Shown: positions 38,137 through 47,147 of the stretch, in pieces
How the letters are laid out: the number at the start of each line of letters is the position of its first letter
Position numbering within the stretch: the first letter of the stretch is position 1
Source of the DNA: Neptunicella marina
GTDB lineage: Bacteria > Pseudomonadota > Gammaproteobacteria > Enterobacterales > Alteromonadaceae
DNA: 64,000 nt
Reading direction: 5' to 3'
NCBI RefSeq assembly: GCF_014270035.1
Contig: NZ_JACNEP010000013.1
Location: forward strand, 31,603-95,602
The notes under the pieces: model-generated
What the model saw: the letters and a program-made list of their open reading frames with translations, nothing else
What the model was told of the DNA's origin: nothing
Database searches by the model: none
Translations under genes and position numbers: made by a program

Positions 38137-38351
38137 TGGTTTTTCATCTGTTTAATCTGACTATTAAAAACCGAAGCGGAACTGATACCACCGGCAATAA
38201 TAGCAAGTTGAGATAACAACTGAGGTACCACCATTGGTTTAGAGGTGTAAGCCACCACTCCTAACAAATGACCAGCATTAAAGATTGCAGCAATGATAAT
38301 TAGCGGGCAAATAAACAGGGCGAATCCAGCCCATAAACGTTGTTGTAACAT
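38133..38351 (-). CDS. Small hypothetical membrane protein
   Basis: The 72-residue protein has two hydrophobic segments ([19 protein letters not shown] and [18 protein letters not shown]). It overlaps the DUF2200 gene as ATGA, so the two are coupled. No family recognised. Confidence 0.62.
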   Translation of the reverse strand: MLQQRLWAGFALFICPLIIIAAIFNAGHLLGVVAYTSKPMVVPQLLSQLAIIAGGISSASVFNSQIKQMKNQ

Positions 38352-38390
38352 TTAAACATTCCTTATGTTTTGATTATTCCTGCCAACACC

Positions 38391-38609
38391 CTAACTGATT
38401 TTTGTGACGTCAGGGTGAAGTGACGTTGCCAGTTCATGATACATATCCGCCAGAAACACCGGCAATTCACCGACCGTAAATTCATTTGGAATAACCACAT
38501 CGTTAACAGGTGCCATTAACCCTTGTGCTTTGGTAAATAGTAACCATTGTGACTCGCGCCGTTTCACTAACATGGGTATACCAAAAACATCAAATTGATA
38601 CTGCTGCAT
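38391..38609 (-). CDS. Hypothetical protein, DUF7661-like
   Basis: The 72-residue protein reads MQQYQFDVFGIPMLVKRRESQWLLFTKAQGL and ends with a helical FLADMYHELATSLHP. This is a small family of unknown role that often sits next to a pyridoxamine-oxidase-like gene, as here, where the two are adjacent. Confidence 0.6.
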   Translation of the reverse strand: MQQYQFDVFGIPMLVKRRESQWLLFTKAQGLMAPVNDVVIPNEFTVGELPVFLADMYHELATSLHPDVTKIS

Positions 38610-39176
38610 TTATGCTATCTCGTCACCTAAGTTTTTTTGCAGAATGTTGCTGGCGATCCCGTCCAGACTGGTTTGGTTTTTCTTTTCCCAATATTGCCTG
38701 ATGCCATCTTCACCTTTTTTATGCGACCAGTCAGTAAGTTGTTCACGTTCACCCACATAATCATAAAAGGGCACTGCCATACCACAGGAACTTTGCACCA
38801 TATCGACATCCAGAATAAATATCTGCCGGGCCCCCGGATGCGCCGGAAACAAACTATAAAGTTGTGCCCATTGCTTATCGGTTTGATGAATGGCGCTGGC
38901 TTGTCCATACAAGCGCAGGATCAACGGATTACCTTCAAAGGCAGCAAACATAATGGTCATGCGTGGATGAGTTTGCACGTGTGCAGCAGTTTCATTACCG
39001 CTGCCAGTAACGTTTAGCCAGGCCACTTGTTTGTCGTTAAGAACACGGAATGAATCCATGCCTTTGGGAGAAATGTTCACTTTACTGCTGTCGGTTGCCG
39101 TGCCGACAAAAAACAATTTTTGCTGCTGGATAAACTCGATGTGTTTATCGTTCATGGCGGAAAATTGCTGGCCCAC
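38610..39176 (-). CDS. Pyridoxamine 5'-phosphate oxidase family protein
   Basis: The 188-residue protein has the flavin-binding split barrel: QQKLFFVGTATDSSKVNISPKG, VAWLNVTGSGNETAAHVQTHPRMTIMFAAF and LRLYGQASAIH. Members bind FMN or F420. The GTG at 39176 has AAGGAG upstream. Substrate unknown. Confidence 0.82.
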   Translation of the reverse strand: MGQQFSAMNDKHIEFIQQQKLFFVGTATDSSKVNISPKGMDSFRVLNDKQVAWLNVTGSGNETAAHVQTHPRMTIMFAAFEGNPLILRLYGQASAIHQTDKQWAQLYSLFPAHPGARQIFILDVDMVQSSCGMAVPFYDYVGEREQLTDWSHKKGEDGIRQYWEKKNQTSLDGIASNILQKNLGDEIA

Positions 39177-39248
39177 GTTGTTTGCTCCTTTAAGTTAGAT
39201 TTGCAGTCAATTTGAATTGCCCGATAGCCAGCTAGCTATTAATTAATT

Positions 39249-39728
39249 TTAATGACCTAACAATAAGGGCCCTTCAATCGGAATATATTCGCTCGCGGCA
39301 TTGATTAACGATACCGCGGTTAAATCAGGCACACCATACACTTGTACCTGTTTGCCTTTTTCGTTTTTAAGGTTATTCACCAGTAAATCAAAATCGCCGT
39401 CACCGGAGACCAACACCACCACATCAGCTTGCGGTCCATAATCCATGGCATCGATGGTAATCCCCACGTCCCAGTCACCTTTGGCCGAACCATCTGAGCG
39501 TTGAATAAAGGGTTTGAGTTTTACCTCGAAACCAATGGCTCGCAGAATATTCTGAAATTCCTGTTGTTTTTTATCCCCACGATCAATGGCATAAGCGATA
39601 GCGGTAACTATTTCACAGCCGTGTGTGGCTTGTTGCCAAAAACGGTTGTAATCAAAATTAGAGTGATAACGCTGACGCGTGGTGTAATACACATTTTGCA
39701 CATCAACAAACAGTGCGACTTTTTTCAT
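39249..39728 (-). CDS. NYN-domain RNase-like protein, LabA type
   Basis: The 159-residue protein has VALFVDVQNVYY (first metal Asp), GDWDVGITIDAMDYGPQADVVVLVSGDGDFDLLV (acidic centre), and ends in a helix. This is the PIN-like NYN/LabA fold that binds divalent metal. A ribonuclease role is inferred from family. Confidence 0.85.
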   Translation of the reverse strand: MKKVALFVDVQNVYYTTRQRYHSNFDYNRFWQQATHGCEIVTAIAYAIDRGDKKQQEFQNILRAIGFEVKLKPFIQRSDGSAKGDWDVGITIDAMDYGPQADVVVLVSGDGDFDLLVNNLKNEKGKQVQVYGVPDLTAVSLINAASEYIPIEGPLLLGH

Positions 39729-39829
39729 TACTGGCTCATCTTTTTTACGGCGGTGGTGGCAATTTTTACTTTACCACCAAATGACAAGTAATGACGCGCC
39801 AACTTGCTGTTGACATCGCTCTTGTAAAA

Positions 39830-40276
39830 CTATTGATAGGTTCGCCCCTGATGTTTTAACCAACCATTTAAATGGCGGCCGGAAGGATCATGATGCGTCC
39901 AGTGCACCACACCCCCTTTTTCATTCCATTCATACTCACCATAAAAGGCAACATCATCACCTTGTTTTAAGTTGGCAATTCGTGGGGCTAAATCGATATT
40001 ATGCGCAATCAAAATTGTGAGATTATTATGAAGCTTTAAGATAAAGCGCTGGTGGCGCGAGCCTTTATTATCATCAGCCAACACCCTGACTACCGTACCA
40101 CTGCCATTCACCTGAACATCACTCAGCTTCTTACCAAATGCCGAATCAATGTCTCCCGCCTGTACCAGTTTTGTGGTTAACAATAAACATAAATAAAGGA
40201 TGGCTGGTGCTAGAGCGTGTTGATCTTTGCTGTATATTTTTGCAACGAGTTGCGCGGTATTTAAACCATGAAGCAC
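39830..40276 (-). CDS. DUF3465 secreted protein, 5' end altered by MITE insertion
   Basis: The C-terminal ~110 residues are a clear DUF3465 domain: [56 protein letters not shown] and [13 protein letters not shown]. The signal-peptide core [18 protein letters not shown] is present. The first ~22 residues, including the ATG at 40276, lie within MITE copy 3, whose TA border is at 40211. So the native start was lost and the element supplies the present frame. Whether it is still translated and exported is uncertain. Confidence 0.7.
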   Translation of the reverse strand: MLHGLNTAQLVAKIYSKDQHALAPAILYLCLLLTTKLVQAGDIDSAFGKKLSDVQVNGSGTVVRVLADDNKGSRHQRFILKLHNNLTILIAHNIDLAPRIANLKQGDDVAFYGEYEWNEKGGVVHWTHHDPSGRHLNGWLKHQGRTYQ

Positions 40277-40478
40277 GAATGTAGTGTAGTTGTTCTACAT
40301 AAATGAGTGCTGAAGCAGTAGAAATGCCGCGCAAACGTTGCCCGAAGGGTTCGTCCTAAACACATTTTACTCTTTGTTGCTTATTTTTGACTTAATCCAT
40401 TAGGCCTACAAATAAGCGTCGCGATTAAAAAGCGTTTAGTTAGAACAAAATTCATACAGCAAAGATCAACACGCTCTA
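40211..40478. mobile_element. MITE copy 3, TA-flanked, inverted
   Basis: A 264-base element (40213-40476) starts GAGCGTGTTGATCTTTGCTG and ends AGCAAAGATCAACACGCTC, with TA on both sides. It reads as the reverse complement of copy 1 over most of its length. Its left end carries the start of the DUF3465 frame. Confidence 0.85.
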
Positions 40479-40595
40479 ATACTTTCATTTAAATCAAGTC
40501 CTTTAATAACCAAGAAAAGCTTGCGTCCGTGCAGCGTTCAGCTTTGCCTTAAAAATAACTCTGAGCTGTCAGCCTGAACGTTTTTAGTCCGCTCC

Positions 40596-40922
40596 TCAAT
40601 CCAGAAACACTGCGCTTAAAGATACAAACACGCCAATTAACAACATAAATAACAGCCAGCTACTGTGAGCTTTTGGGAGGCAAAATTGTTTCTGATGATA
40701 TTCCAACATCAACCTTTTATCACCGTGGAACTGACCAAAACGATTAATCTGGTACAAAGGCTCATCAGGTAATTGCACAAAGTACTCTGGATATTGAGTC
40801 AAAAAATTACGCAAGTTATTAGGCCCGATCTGAGTTTCTTTGGCCAGCGTAAAGATACCAACGCCTTTCGGCGAATAGGTATTAAGTACCGATAAAATTT
40901 TTTCCAGCTCGCGTGCTTTCAT
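40596..40922 (-). CDS. Hypothetical protein with winged-helix-like N-terminus and membrane anchor
   Basis: From ATG 40922 (after AGGAGG) the 108-residue protein has an N-terminal helical region that may be a winged helix (PKGVGIFTLAKETQIGPNNLRNFL) and a C-terminal membrane segment, WLLFMLLIGVFVSLSAVFL. No family was recognised with certainty. Confidence 0.55.
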   Translation of the reverse strand: MKARELEKILSVLNTYSPKGVGIFTLAKETQIGPNNLRNFLTQYPEYFVQLPDEPLYQINRFGQFHGDKRLMLEYHQKQFCLPKAHSSWLLFMLLIGVFVSLSAVFLD

Positions 40923-40959
40923 CATTCCCTCCTGACTGGAGCGTTAATGCTGATAAACG

Positions 40960-41409
40960 CTATTTGACTGCAATGGCGATTTCCACTTCATTAGCACTTT
41001 TATAAAACTCAAAGTCACTGGTGTAAGCACGATGATGTGGACAATCCGGTTGGTTGAAATATTCCCACACTTCGCCCCACAAACTAATGACAGCCTGTGG
41101 CATTTCGCCGGTTTTGCTAAACACTAAATACTGACCGGATTGAATATTCGTCGATTCACTCTCCTCCAAAAGGTCTGCAGACAGAGTATCGGCAGCCGCA
41201 AAGATATCGTATTCACCCCGGTAATCAGACTGATAGTGACAATATACGCCATAAATTTTGCTACCTGGTGGCAATTGCGGCATCACGTCCTGATAAAAAT
41301 GCTGCCATAAACCGGCGATTTTAGCTGTGCTTGTGTCCATTTCAGCGGCATTGGTTGTACGCACTTTAATGCCAGTGACGCTAAATCCATTTATGTGTTT
41401 TAACTCCAC
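40960..41409 (-). CDS. GyrI-like/AraC-effector-domain protein
   Basis: The 149-residue protein fits the GyrI-like small-molecule-binding domain: GFSVTGIKVRTTNAAEMD, IAGLWQHFYQ, YGVYCHYQSDYRGEYDIFAA and YLVFSKTGEMP, then EFYKSANEVEIAIAV. It has no HTH. Such proteins bind or hydrolyse cyclic or toxic ligands; role here unknown. Confidence 0.82.
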   Translation of the reverse strand: MELKHINGFSVTGIKVRTTNAAEMDTSTAKIAGLWQHFYQDVMPQLPPGSKIYGVYCHYQSDYRGEYDIFAAADTLSADLLEESESTNIQSGQYLVFSKTGEMPQAVISLWGEVWEYFNQPDCPHHRAYTSDFEFYKSANEVEIAIAVK

Positions 41410-41434
41410 GTTCTATCCTTTTTAATCCGTTGAT

Positions 41435-41989
41435 TTACATTGTTTTGGGAGCGCCAAATGCCTTGCTATAAAAACCCGACGGGTCAAAACAGCACACGCG
41501 TTTTTTACCTTTGGCCAGCATATCACACGCATCATGAATACGTTTGTCGCGGGTTTTAGCCTGTTTAGCGGTTACGATCCAATGGATCCAATCTATTCGC
41601 GCTATTGTTGTGGTTGCCAGCCAGGTATTTAAGGCGTCAGGGGCATTGTGTAATGCCTGATTTAAATCTTGAGGCACTTCAGGCTCTGGCTCGGGTTTAA
41701 TCATATCCAGCTCAATCTGTACTCGCTGATCAAACTCACAACCGGTTTCTTTTAGCCAATCATTATCCACTTTAAACCAGTGACTTTTTTGCCCATCCGG
41801 TTCAAGCAACACCTGCGCAGCATGTCCGTTGAGTAATACATTAACAGTCATTCTGCCGCGTCTGGGTAACTTTTCGCTGACTTGCAACGGCAACACTACA
41901 AATGCCCAGGGTGCTTCATCACCCATGTTTTTAGGACATAACAATGTTGTATCAAAGCTGGAATAGGTGTCTAATTCTGGAATTAACAT
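41435..41989 (-). CDS. YdeI/OmdA-family protein with DUF1905 domain
   Basis: The 184-residue protein has a DUF1905 barrel (AFVVLPLQVSEKLPRRGRMTVNVLLNG and WFKVDNDWL) and a C-terminal YdeI/OmdA region (VPQDLNQALHNAPDALNTW, IDWIHWIVTAKQAKTRDKRIHDACDMLAKGKKRVCCFDPS). Function unknown; family fairly sure. Confidence 0.8.
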   Translation of the reverse strand: MLIPELDTYSSFDTTLLCPKNMGDEAPWAFVVLPLQVSEKLPRRGRMTVNVLLNGHAAQVLLEPDGQKSHWFKVDNDWLKETGCEFDQRVQIELDMIKPEPEPEVPQDLNQALHNAPDALNTWLATTTIARIDWIHWIVTAKQAKTRDKRIHDACDMLAKGKKRVCCFDPSGFYSKAFGAPKTM

Positions 41990-42052
41990 AAGCCCCCTTT
42001 ATATATGGCTGCACTCAGCAAAAATAATATTACCTTTATCTGATTAATACCG

Positions 42053-42307
42053 TTAATCATCTACTTTATTACCTTTGCTGGTGTGAAGAATATTTACAAA
42101 CACATTTATCAATACAAGGCACAACATAAGCGGCCACCACCAACTGCTAAAGGTATCCATTACAAAAGACCAGTGGGTGCCATTGTTATCATGAAAAATC
42201 CCCGAAGGATTGTTAAACCACTCCAATAATGTGACCACAGCGGCAATCAAAACGCTAACAATCACAGACTTAATCAGTGAGTTTTTTAAATAAAAACCGA
42301 TACGCAT
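42053..42307 (-). CDS. Small hypothetical membrane protein
   Basis: The 84-residue protein has two hydrophobic segments (SVIVSVLIAAVVTLL and WWWPLMLCLVLINVFVNIL). No family recognised. It lies between the YdeI-like gene and the hydrolase gene. Confidence 0.58.
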   Translation of the reverse strand: MRIGFYLKNSLIKSVIVSVLIAAVVTLLEWFNNPSGIFHDNNGTHWSFVMDTFSSWWWPLMLCLVLINVFVNILHTSKGNKVDD

Positions 42308-42341
42308 AGCTGTGGCTCACATTTATTCACTAGATACATTG

Positions 42342-43220
42342 CTAATGAGGCGCAGATGAGTCCAATAGTTGCTCAATACTCTTTACCACCAAATCGGGGT
42401 CTGTAATGTGCAAATGGTGGCGGGTTGAGGTTGAATACACCACCTTAGAATGGGTGGATAATGATTTAAATTGTGCATCTGCACCGGCAAAAAGTTCATC
42501 CATTTTTTTAGCAATCTCACCTGGTACAAACGGCGGATCGTAACGTTCACCTTTGTCTGCGGCACGCACCACAATCACAGGTTTGTGACCAAAATTTTTG
42601 GCGTGGTTTAATTGCTGATAGCTTTGCATATGGTCAACATTTTCTGGAACACGTTTAAACATAGGATCATGCACACTTTGTTCAAACTGCATGTATCCCA
42701 TAAGCTCCTGATTGTCGCTGCTAAAATTCGCTGGCCAGCGTGTGCCCATGGTATGGAAATAGCCGATAGGGCTGGGATCGATAAATGCCGCACCCAGTAC
42801 TTCATCGGAATACAAATTATTAAAAGCACTAATGATATAAATAGCGTATGAACCACCGGCAAAATAATAGGGTGGTTTAACTTCGGCTTTTTCAAGCAAG
42901 GTATGTAAACGGCTTGCCATATCATTGACAGTAAAAGGTACCGGCCCTTTTTCACTTTTACCAAGGCCCGAGCGGTCGTACAAACAAATACTGAAGTCGC
43001 TTTGTAACCGCGCAATATTATTTAACCACACGCCATCAGAACCAGAACGCCCAAAACCTTGTTCAAGAATTAAAATCGGTTTGTCATTTTCAAAGCATTC
43101 CAAATACAACTTAAAACCACCCACATCGTACATTCCCGATTTGGTTGGCGTGATGGGAGCTTCATCGGCGATAGAAAAGAAACTCGCTAGGGACAGCATT
43201 AATATCAGAATTTTATTCAT
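42342..43220 (-). CDS. Periplasmic alpha/beta hydrolase
   Basis: The 292-residue precursor has a signal peptide (ILILMLSLASFFSIADE). The core has LILEQGFGRSGSDGVW, CLYDRSGLGKSEKGP and nucleophile elbow AGGSYAI, where the usual GxSxG reads GGSYA. A catalytic Asp may lie in VRAADKGERYD and the His in TRHHLHITDP. Substrate unknown. Confidence 0.8.
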   Translation of the reverse strand: MNKILILMLSLASFFSIADEAPITPTKSGMYDVGGFKLYLECFENDKPILILEQGFGRSGSDGVWLNNIARLQSDFSICLYDRSGLGKSEKGPVPFTVNDMASRLHTLLEKAEVKPPYYFAGGSYAIYIISAFNNLYSDEVLGAAFIDPSPIGYFHTMGTRWPANFSSDNQELMGYMQFEQSVHDPMFKRVPENVDHMQSYQQLNHAKNFGHKPVIVVRAADKGERYDPPFVPGEIAKKMDELFAGADAQFKSLSTHSKVVYSTSTRHHLHITDPDLVVKSIEQLLDSSAPH

Positions 43221-43294
43221 TACAGTTCCTTCGTAACTACTTGAATTTATATATCTTTATTGTCTGGTTACCTTAACCCTTTATCTAGAATAAG

Positions 43295-43813
43295 TCATTG
43301 ATGGGTGACGTTTTCTGCAAAGTGATTAAGCTCATCAAGTGAGCGAATGATAAAAAGTGACTTACCAGCAGCGAGCTGTTTTAGGTTTTTAACAAAATCT
43401 TCGTTCCAAAACCTGGGGCACATACGCAATGTTTTGTAGCTTTGTATGCTGCCTTTAAGAACAGAACTGCCATCTGGCCAACCTTCCGGTTTTACAAACA
43501 AGCCTTTTAACAAGCGTTTGGTCACCAGCCAATAACTGATTGCATAAGGTAGGTCAATATAAACCAGTGTATCGGCTGCTGCCAGGCGCTGATTAAATGC
43601 TGATAAAGGGCCAAAGCCGTCCATAACCCAATGTTCGGATTGCAGAATTTTCTGATGCTGTTGCTCAAAAAGATCTTGCGGCGCCAGCTCTCCATTGGGC
43701 TGATAAACCAGAGAATCGAGTTGATACAAAGGCAAATCCCTGGCCTTCGCCAATGCCTTACTTAGGGTTGATTTACCACTGCCGGGTTTACCAAATACTG
43801 CGACTTTTTGCAT
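43295..43813 (-). CDS. P-loop NTPase, adenylate-kinase/topology-modulation-like
   Basis: The 172-residue protein has Walker A FGKPGSGKSTLSKALA (about 7-22), LYQLDSLVYQ and LVYIDLPYAISYWLVTKRLLKGLF. It resembles FlaR-type adenylate kinase-like proteins annotated as DNA topology modulation proteins. It should bind ATP and phosphorylate a small substrate; role not known. Confidence 0.82.
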   Translation of the reverse strand: MQKVAVFGKPGSGKSTLSKALAKARDLPLYQLDSLVYQPNGELAPQDLFEQQHQKILQSEHWVMDGFGPLSAFNQRLAAADTLVYIDLPYAISYWLVTKRLLKGLFVKPEGWPDGSSVLKGSIQSYKTLRMCPRFWNEDFVKNLKQLAAGKSLFIIRSLDELNHFAENVTHQ

Positions 43814-44400
43814 ACTGCCTCCTTTTTATATTCCACCAAGGCAGATAAACAAAACCCACCTTACGCGGTGGGTTGATTAAACGATTTACATGACTAATCC
43901 CACCATTCCTAAGGAATGATGATAATTCGAAAAAATGACAAATAAGGATTAGTTTTCATGGGGTTATATTTCTATACAACCTGAGAAGTGTCAATATAGA
44001 AATAGGGTATACCAGACAAGATGTGGACAAATAATCAACACACGCAAATTGAGTTCAGCTATCTGTCCTTTGTGGTTATCAGCACAATATTATTCATCAA
44101 TAACAACAAGCCTTGCCTGGAACCTGCTAAAAAAGCGACCACCCACTCACTCTACAGAATCGGTCAAATATAGTCAGAAAAATTATTTTCATGCATTGAT
44201 AAAAAATACTTGCGCAGAAATTCATCAGGCGTAATATGCGCGCACTTTGCTGATAGCCAATCAGCGTCTGGGCTCCTCCGAGCGCCGGCGAGTAACTATT
44301 CAGAACTGATTAACCGCTGTAAATTCAGGTTCAGATTAACCTGTTTTACGGTACTCGTTGGCCCACTACACAGTAACCCGAGGTTACGTGAGGACCCTTA
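43814..44400. other. Gene-free stretch before the PLP decarboxylase gene
   Basis: No gene was found. Three structures are visible: hairpin AACCCACC/GGTGGGTT at 43853-43874, with T-rich flank on its minus side; inverted repeat ATTTCTATA/TATAGAAAT within 43966-44007; and a long leader to the decarboxylase gene from about 44200 with a hairpin near its end. The leader may carry a regulatory RNA fold. Confidence 0.5.
44373..44387 (+). promoter_or_regulatory. Hairpin just before the decarboxylase ribosome site
   Basis: GTAACC pairs with GGTTAC across a three-base loop, ending two bases before GAGG, the likely ribosome site of the decarboxylase gene. It could regulate access to that site, but this is speculative. 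Confidence 0.4.
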
Positions 44401-45615
44401 ATGGCACCTGCTATTCTTGAGATGATTTCATCTCAACCATCTGTTATCGAACACATTGATTTCACCAGCGAAGCTGAGCGTATTCGTTCTTTAGTTGCAA
44501 CTCATGGTTCACCTTTATTGATTCTGGATTGCGATGCAGTTCGTCGTCAGTACCGTGCACTGAGTGATGCACTACCAGGTGTTGAATTGCACTACGCCAT
44601 CAAACCGCTGCCACATCCTGCTGTTATTTCTACCTTGATGCAGGAAGGTGCGCGCTTTGATTTAGCCACCAATGGTGAAGTGGATATGGTTGCGGAACTG
44701 GGTTTAGATCCTGCGCGTACCATTCACACGCATCCCATTAAACGTGACAGCGATATTCGTCATGCGTTGGATTACGGCTGTCGTACTTTTGTGATCGACA
44801 ACCCGGATGAGCTGAAAAAATTCATCCCATATGCGGCTGATGTGCAATTGTTGTTGCGCCTGAGTTTCCGCAGTCCGGATGCCAAAATCGACTTATCCAA
44901 AAAGTTCGGTTGCGACCCGGCTGTTGCCATGGCATTACTGCAACAAGCGGCAGACTGGGGCATCCGCATTTTGGGTTTATCTTTCCATGTGGGTTCGCAG
45001 TGTGCTGAACCGACGAAACATGTGGAAGCTATCCGTTCATGTGGCGGCATCATTATGCAAGCGGAAGCATTAGGTTTACCTGCGTTATCGATTGTGGATA
45101 TCGGTGGTGGTTTCCCGGTGGATTATCAGGACAAAGTGCAGCCGATTGATACATTCTGTGCGCCTATTCGTGACGCACTGGCAGGTTTACCTGCGGGCAC
45201 ACGATTAATTGCAGAACCGGGGCGTTTTATTGCTGCACCCTCAATGACGGCTGTGTCATCAGTGATGGGTAAAGCCAAACGTGAAGGTCGCTGGTGGTAT
45301 TATCTGGACGACGGTATTTACGGTTCGTACAGCGGTAGAATTTTCGACTACACCCACTACCCGATTGATAGCCTCGACTTTTTTGGCGAGCGCAGTTCAA
45401 GTGTATTAGCGGGTCCAACCTGTGACAGCGTGGATGTGATTGAAGATAACATTATGCTGCCAGAGCTGGAATGTGGTGCACTCATCGTCGGCCGCATGAT
45501 GGGTGCCTATACCTCAGCCACCGCTACCGATTTCAACTTTTTCCGTAAAGCGGAAATTGTGGTGGTAAACGACGCAGTAAGCGAAGAATACAATGTGGTG
45601 CCGTTAACCGCATAA
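44401..45615 (+). CDS. PLP-dependent fold-III decarboxylase (ornithine/lysine/diaminopimelate type)
   Basis: The 404-residue alanine-racemase-fold enzyme has the PLP lysine in YAIKPLP (Lys68), SFHVGSQ, IGGGFPVDY (phosphate loop), EPGRF (272-276) and the second-subunit Cys in GPTCDSVD (Cys341). These mark ornithine/diaminopimelate/carboxynorspermidine-type decarboxylases. It forms dimers in the cytosol and makes a polyamine or lysine precursor; ornithine decarboxylase is the most likely but the substrate loop was not modelled. ATG at 44401 follows GAGG. Confidence 0.9.
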   Translation: MAPAILEMISSQPSVIEHIDFTSEAERIRSLVATHGSPLLILDCDAVRRQYRALSDALPGVELHYAIKPLPHPAVISTLMQEGARFDLATNGEVDMVAELGLDPARTIHTHPIKRDSDIRHALDYGCRTFVIDNPDELKKFIPYAADVQLLLRLSFRSPDAKIDLSKKFGCDPAVAMALLQQAADWGIRILGLSFHVGSQCAEPTKHVEAIRSCGGIIMQAEALGLPALSIVDIGGGFPVDYQDKVQPIDTFCAPIRDALAGLPAGTRLIAEPGRFIAAPSMTAVSSVMGKAKREGRWWYYLDDGIYGSYSGRIFDYTHYPIDSLDFFGERSSSVLAGPTCDSVDVIEDNIMLPELECGALIVGRMMGAYTSATATDFNFFRKAEIVVVNDAVSEEYNVVPLTA

Positions 45616-45674
45616 CTCGCTTAACAGCACTGAGGGTTCGGTTAAACAATCAAGCAGCGATGAGTTTTGAGAGC

Positions 45675-46195
45675 TCATCGCATGCGCTGCTGGTTAATGA
45701 CAATAATGTCACCTGAGGGTATGCGGAAATACACAATATGTTTATCCGGACCATTTTTGACAAACGTAATGCCATCAAAAAAACCGCATTATCATTAAAA
45801 GCAATCAGGCGGTGACGCACAAATCCGTGTTGTCCTTCCCACGCAGATAACCCGGGTGACAGATGTTTTACCTGATATTCTATCGACTTGCCTGTCTGCA
45901 CAAACAGATTAATCTCGTAAAACAACACAGCGCCTTCATTGCTCCAGCCCCGGGCAAATCCGGCAATTTGCTGCGCCTGTTTTTCCAGCACAATATGTTG
46001 CTGCATGCCATCCGGTAATCCGCCTTGCCAACTGCCGGTTAGCCACTGCACCAGATCTAAGCTGGCATCGGGTGAAGAACGCGTTTCATCCCAAACCATC
46101 ACTCTGGCATTAGTCAGATTTTGTTCTTTAGCCAGTACCGCTTTGTTCACACAAAGTGATACAGCAAAACATAAGATAAAGCTAAAACACTTCAT
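45675..46195 (-). pseudogene. DUF6265-like secreted protein, frameshifted near the 3' end
   Basis: The frame from MKCFSFILCF has a signal peptide and a DUF6265-like domain with WLTGSWQGGLPDGMQQ. At a run of seven A (45777-45783, T7 on the coding strand) the frame shifts. Adding one base restores DNAVFFDGITFVKNGPDK and IVYFRIPSGDIIVINQQRMR before a TGA at 45675. The unrestored frame gives unrelated residues. This is a real slippage-type frameshift or a sequence error. Confidence 0.72.
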
Positions 46196-46266
46196 ATCAC
46201 TGCTCCCCAATCACTATGATTCGGCAGTACAGCGTTTAACTCTGAATCACATTACAATGGCAACGT

Positions 46267-46458
46267 TTATTTAATGCGCATTATTCCCAGTAATATACAA
46301 ATAGCACCACCAATCATGCCTGCCCAAGCTTCAATGGGTGTATCACCGTTAAACACACGGGTGACTTCGGCACTCACTGAGTCATACACATCATATCCCC
46401 AAAGCCCCAACGCAACGCCAGCCGCAATTAAAATTAAACCTACAATTTTATTATTCAT
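46267..46458 (-). CDS. DUF3185 small membrane protein
   Basis: The 63-residue protein reads MNNKIVGLILIAAGVALGLWGYDVYDSVSAEVTRVFNG with the second segment GMIGGAICILLGIMRIK, matching DUF3185. Two membrane helices. Role unknown. Confidence 0.85.
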   Translation of the reverse strand: MNNKIVGLILIAAGVALGLWGYDVYDSVSAEVTRVFNGDTPIEAWAGMIGGAICILLGIMRIK

Positions 46459-46482
46459 ATTTGTTCCTTGTATTTTTATTGT

Positions 46483-47121
46483 TTAACTGTTTTTCATTAA
46501 CGCGAGTTTGCTGCCAAACCCAATAAATACAACACCGGTTACCGAGTTCAACCAACGTCTAAAGCGGGCGTTAGCGGCAACTGTTTTCACCTTAGACATC
46601 ATCATCACCATGGCGGAAAACCATAACAAATTCACCAGCGAATGGGCGGTGACCAGTGCATATGCGCTTAAAGGGCTACCCTCAATGGAAATAAACTGTG
46701 GGAACGCCGCTAAATAGAACATCGACACTTTAGGATTTAATACGTTAGTTAAAAAGCCTTCTGTAAAAGCACGTTTTAATGAGACGGATGTTTTTGTAGT
46801 GCTGGTCTGGTTTATTGAATTTACCGCCGGGGTTTTGTAAGCGTTAACCAGCGCTTTTACACCTATCCAGATTAAATACGCAGCCCCCAGTAATTTAAAA
46901 ATGGAAAATGCCAAAGCCGATTGCACCAACAAAATCGAAATACCAAAAATCGACAATGTACCGTGCACATAAAAAGCGGTGACAAACCCCCACACATTGG
47001 CAAAGCCAGCCTGTTTACCTGAAAGAGGCACCGTTTTAGCAATTAAAAATCCATTTGGCCCCGGTGAAATCACCAGTAAAGTTGCGACTGCGATAAAGGT
47101 AATGACGCTATTAATATCCAT
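46483..47121 (-). CDS. LysE/RhtB-family exporter
   Basis: The 212-residue inner-membrane protein has ISPGPNGFLIAKTVPLSGKQAGFANVWGF (the LysE SPGPNxL motif) and FLTNVLNPKVSMFYLAAFPQF. It should export amino acids or related molecules. It lies in a minus-strand run with DUF3185 and a YoaK-like gene. ATG follows GGAGAT. Confidence 0.9.
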   Translation of the reverse strand: MDINSVITFIAVATLLVISPGPNGFLIAKTVPLSGKQAGFANVWGFVTAFYVHGTLSIFGISILLVQSALAFSIFKLLGAAYLIWIGVKALVNAYKTPAVNSINQTSTTKTSVSLKRAFTEGFLTNVLNPKVSMFYLAAFPQFISIEGSPLSAYALVTAHSLVNLLWFSAMVMMMSKVKTVAANARFRRWLNSVTGVVFIGFGSKLALMKNS

Positions 47122-47147
47122 ATTAATCTCCTTAATGAGCTGCCAGC

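Noticed and set aside
39830..40276. The present ATG at 40276 as the ancestral DUF3465 start
   Set aside because: The first ~22 residues are encoded by MITE copy 3, so they cannot be ancestral.
43853..43874. Terminator for an undetected small gene in 43880-44400
   Set aside because: The hairpin has a T-rich flank on the minus strand, but no minus-strand gene or transcript signal upstream of it could be supported.
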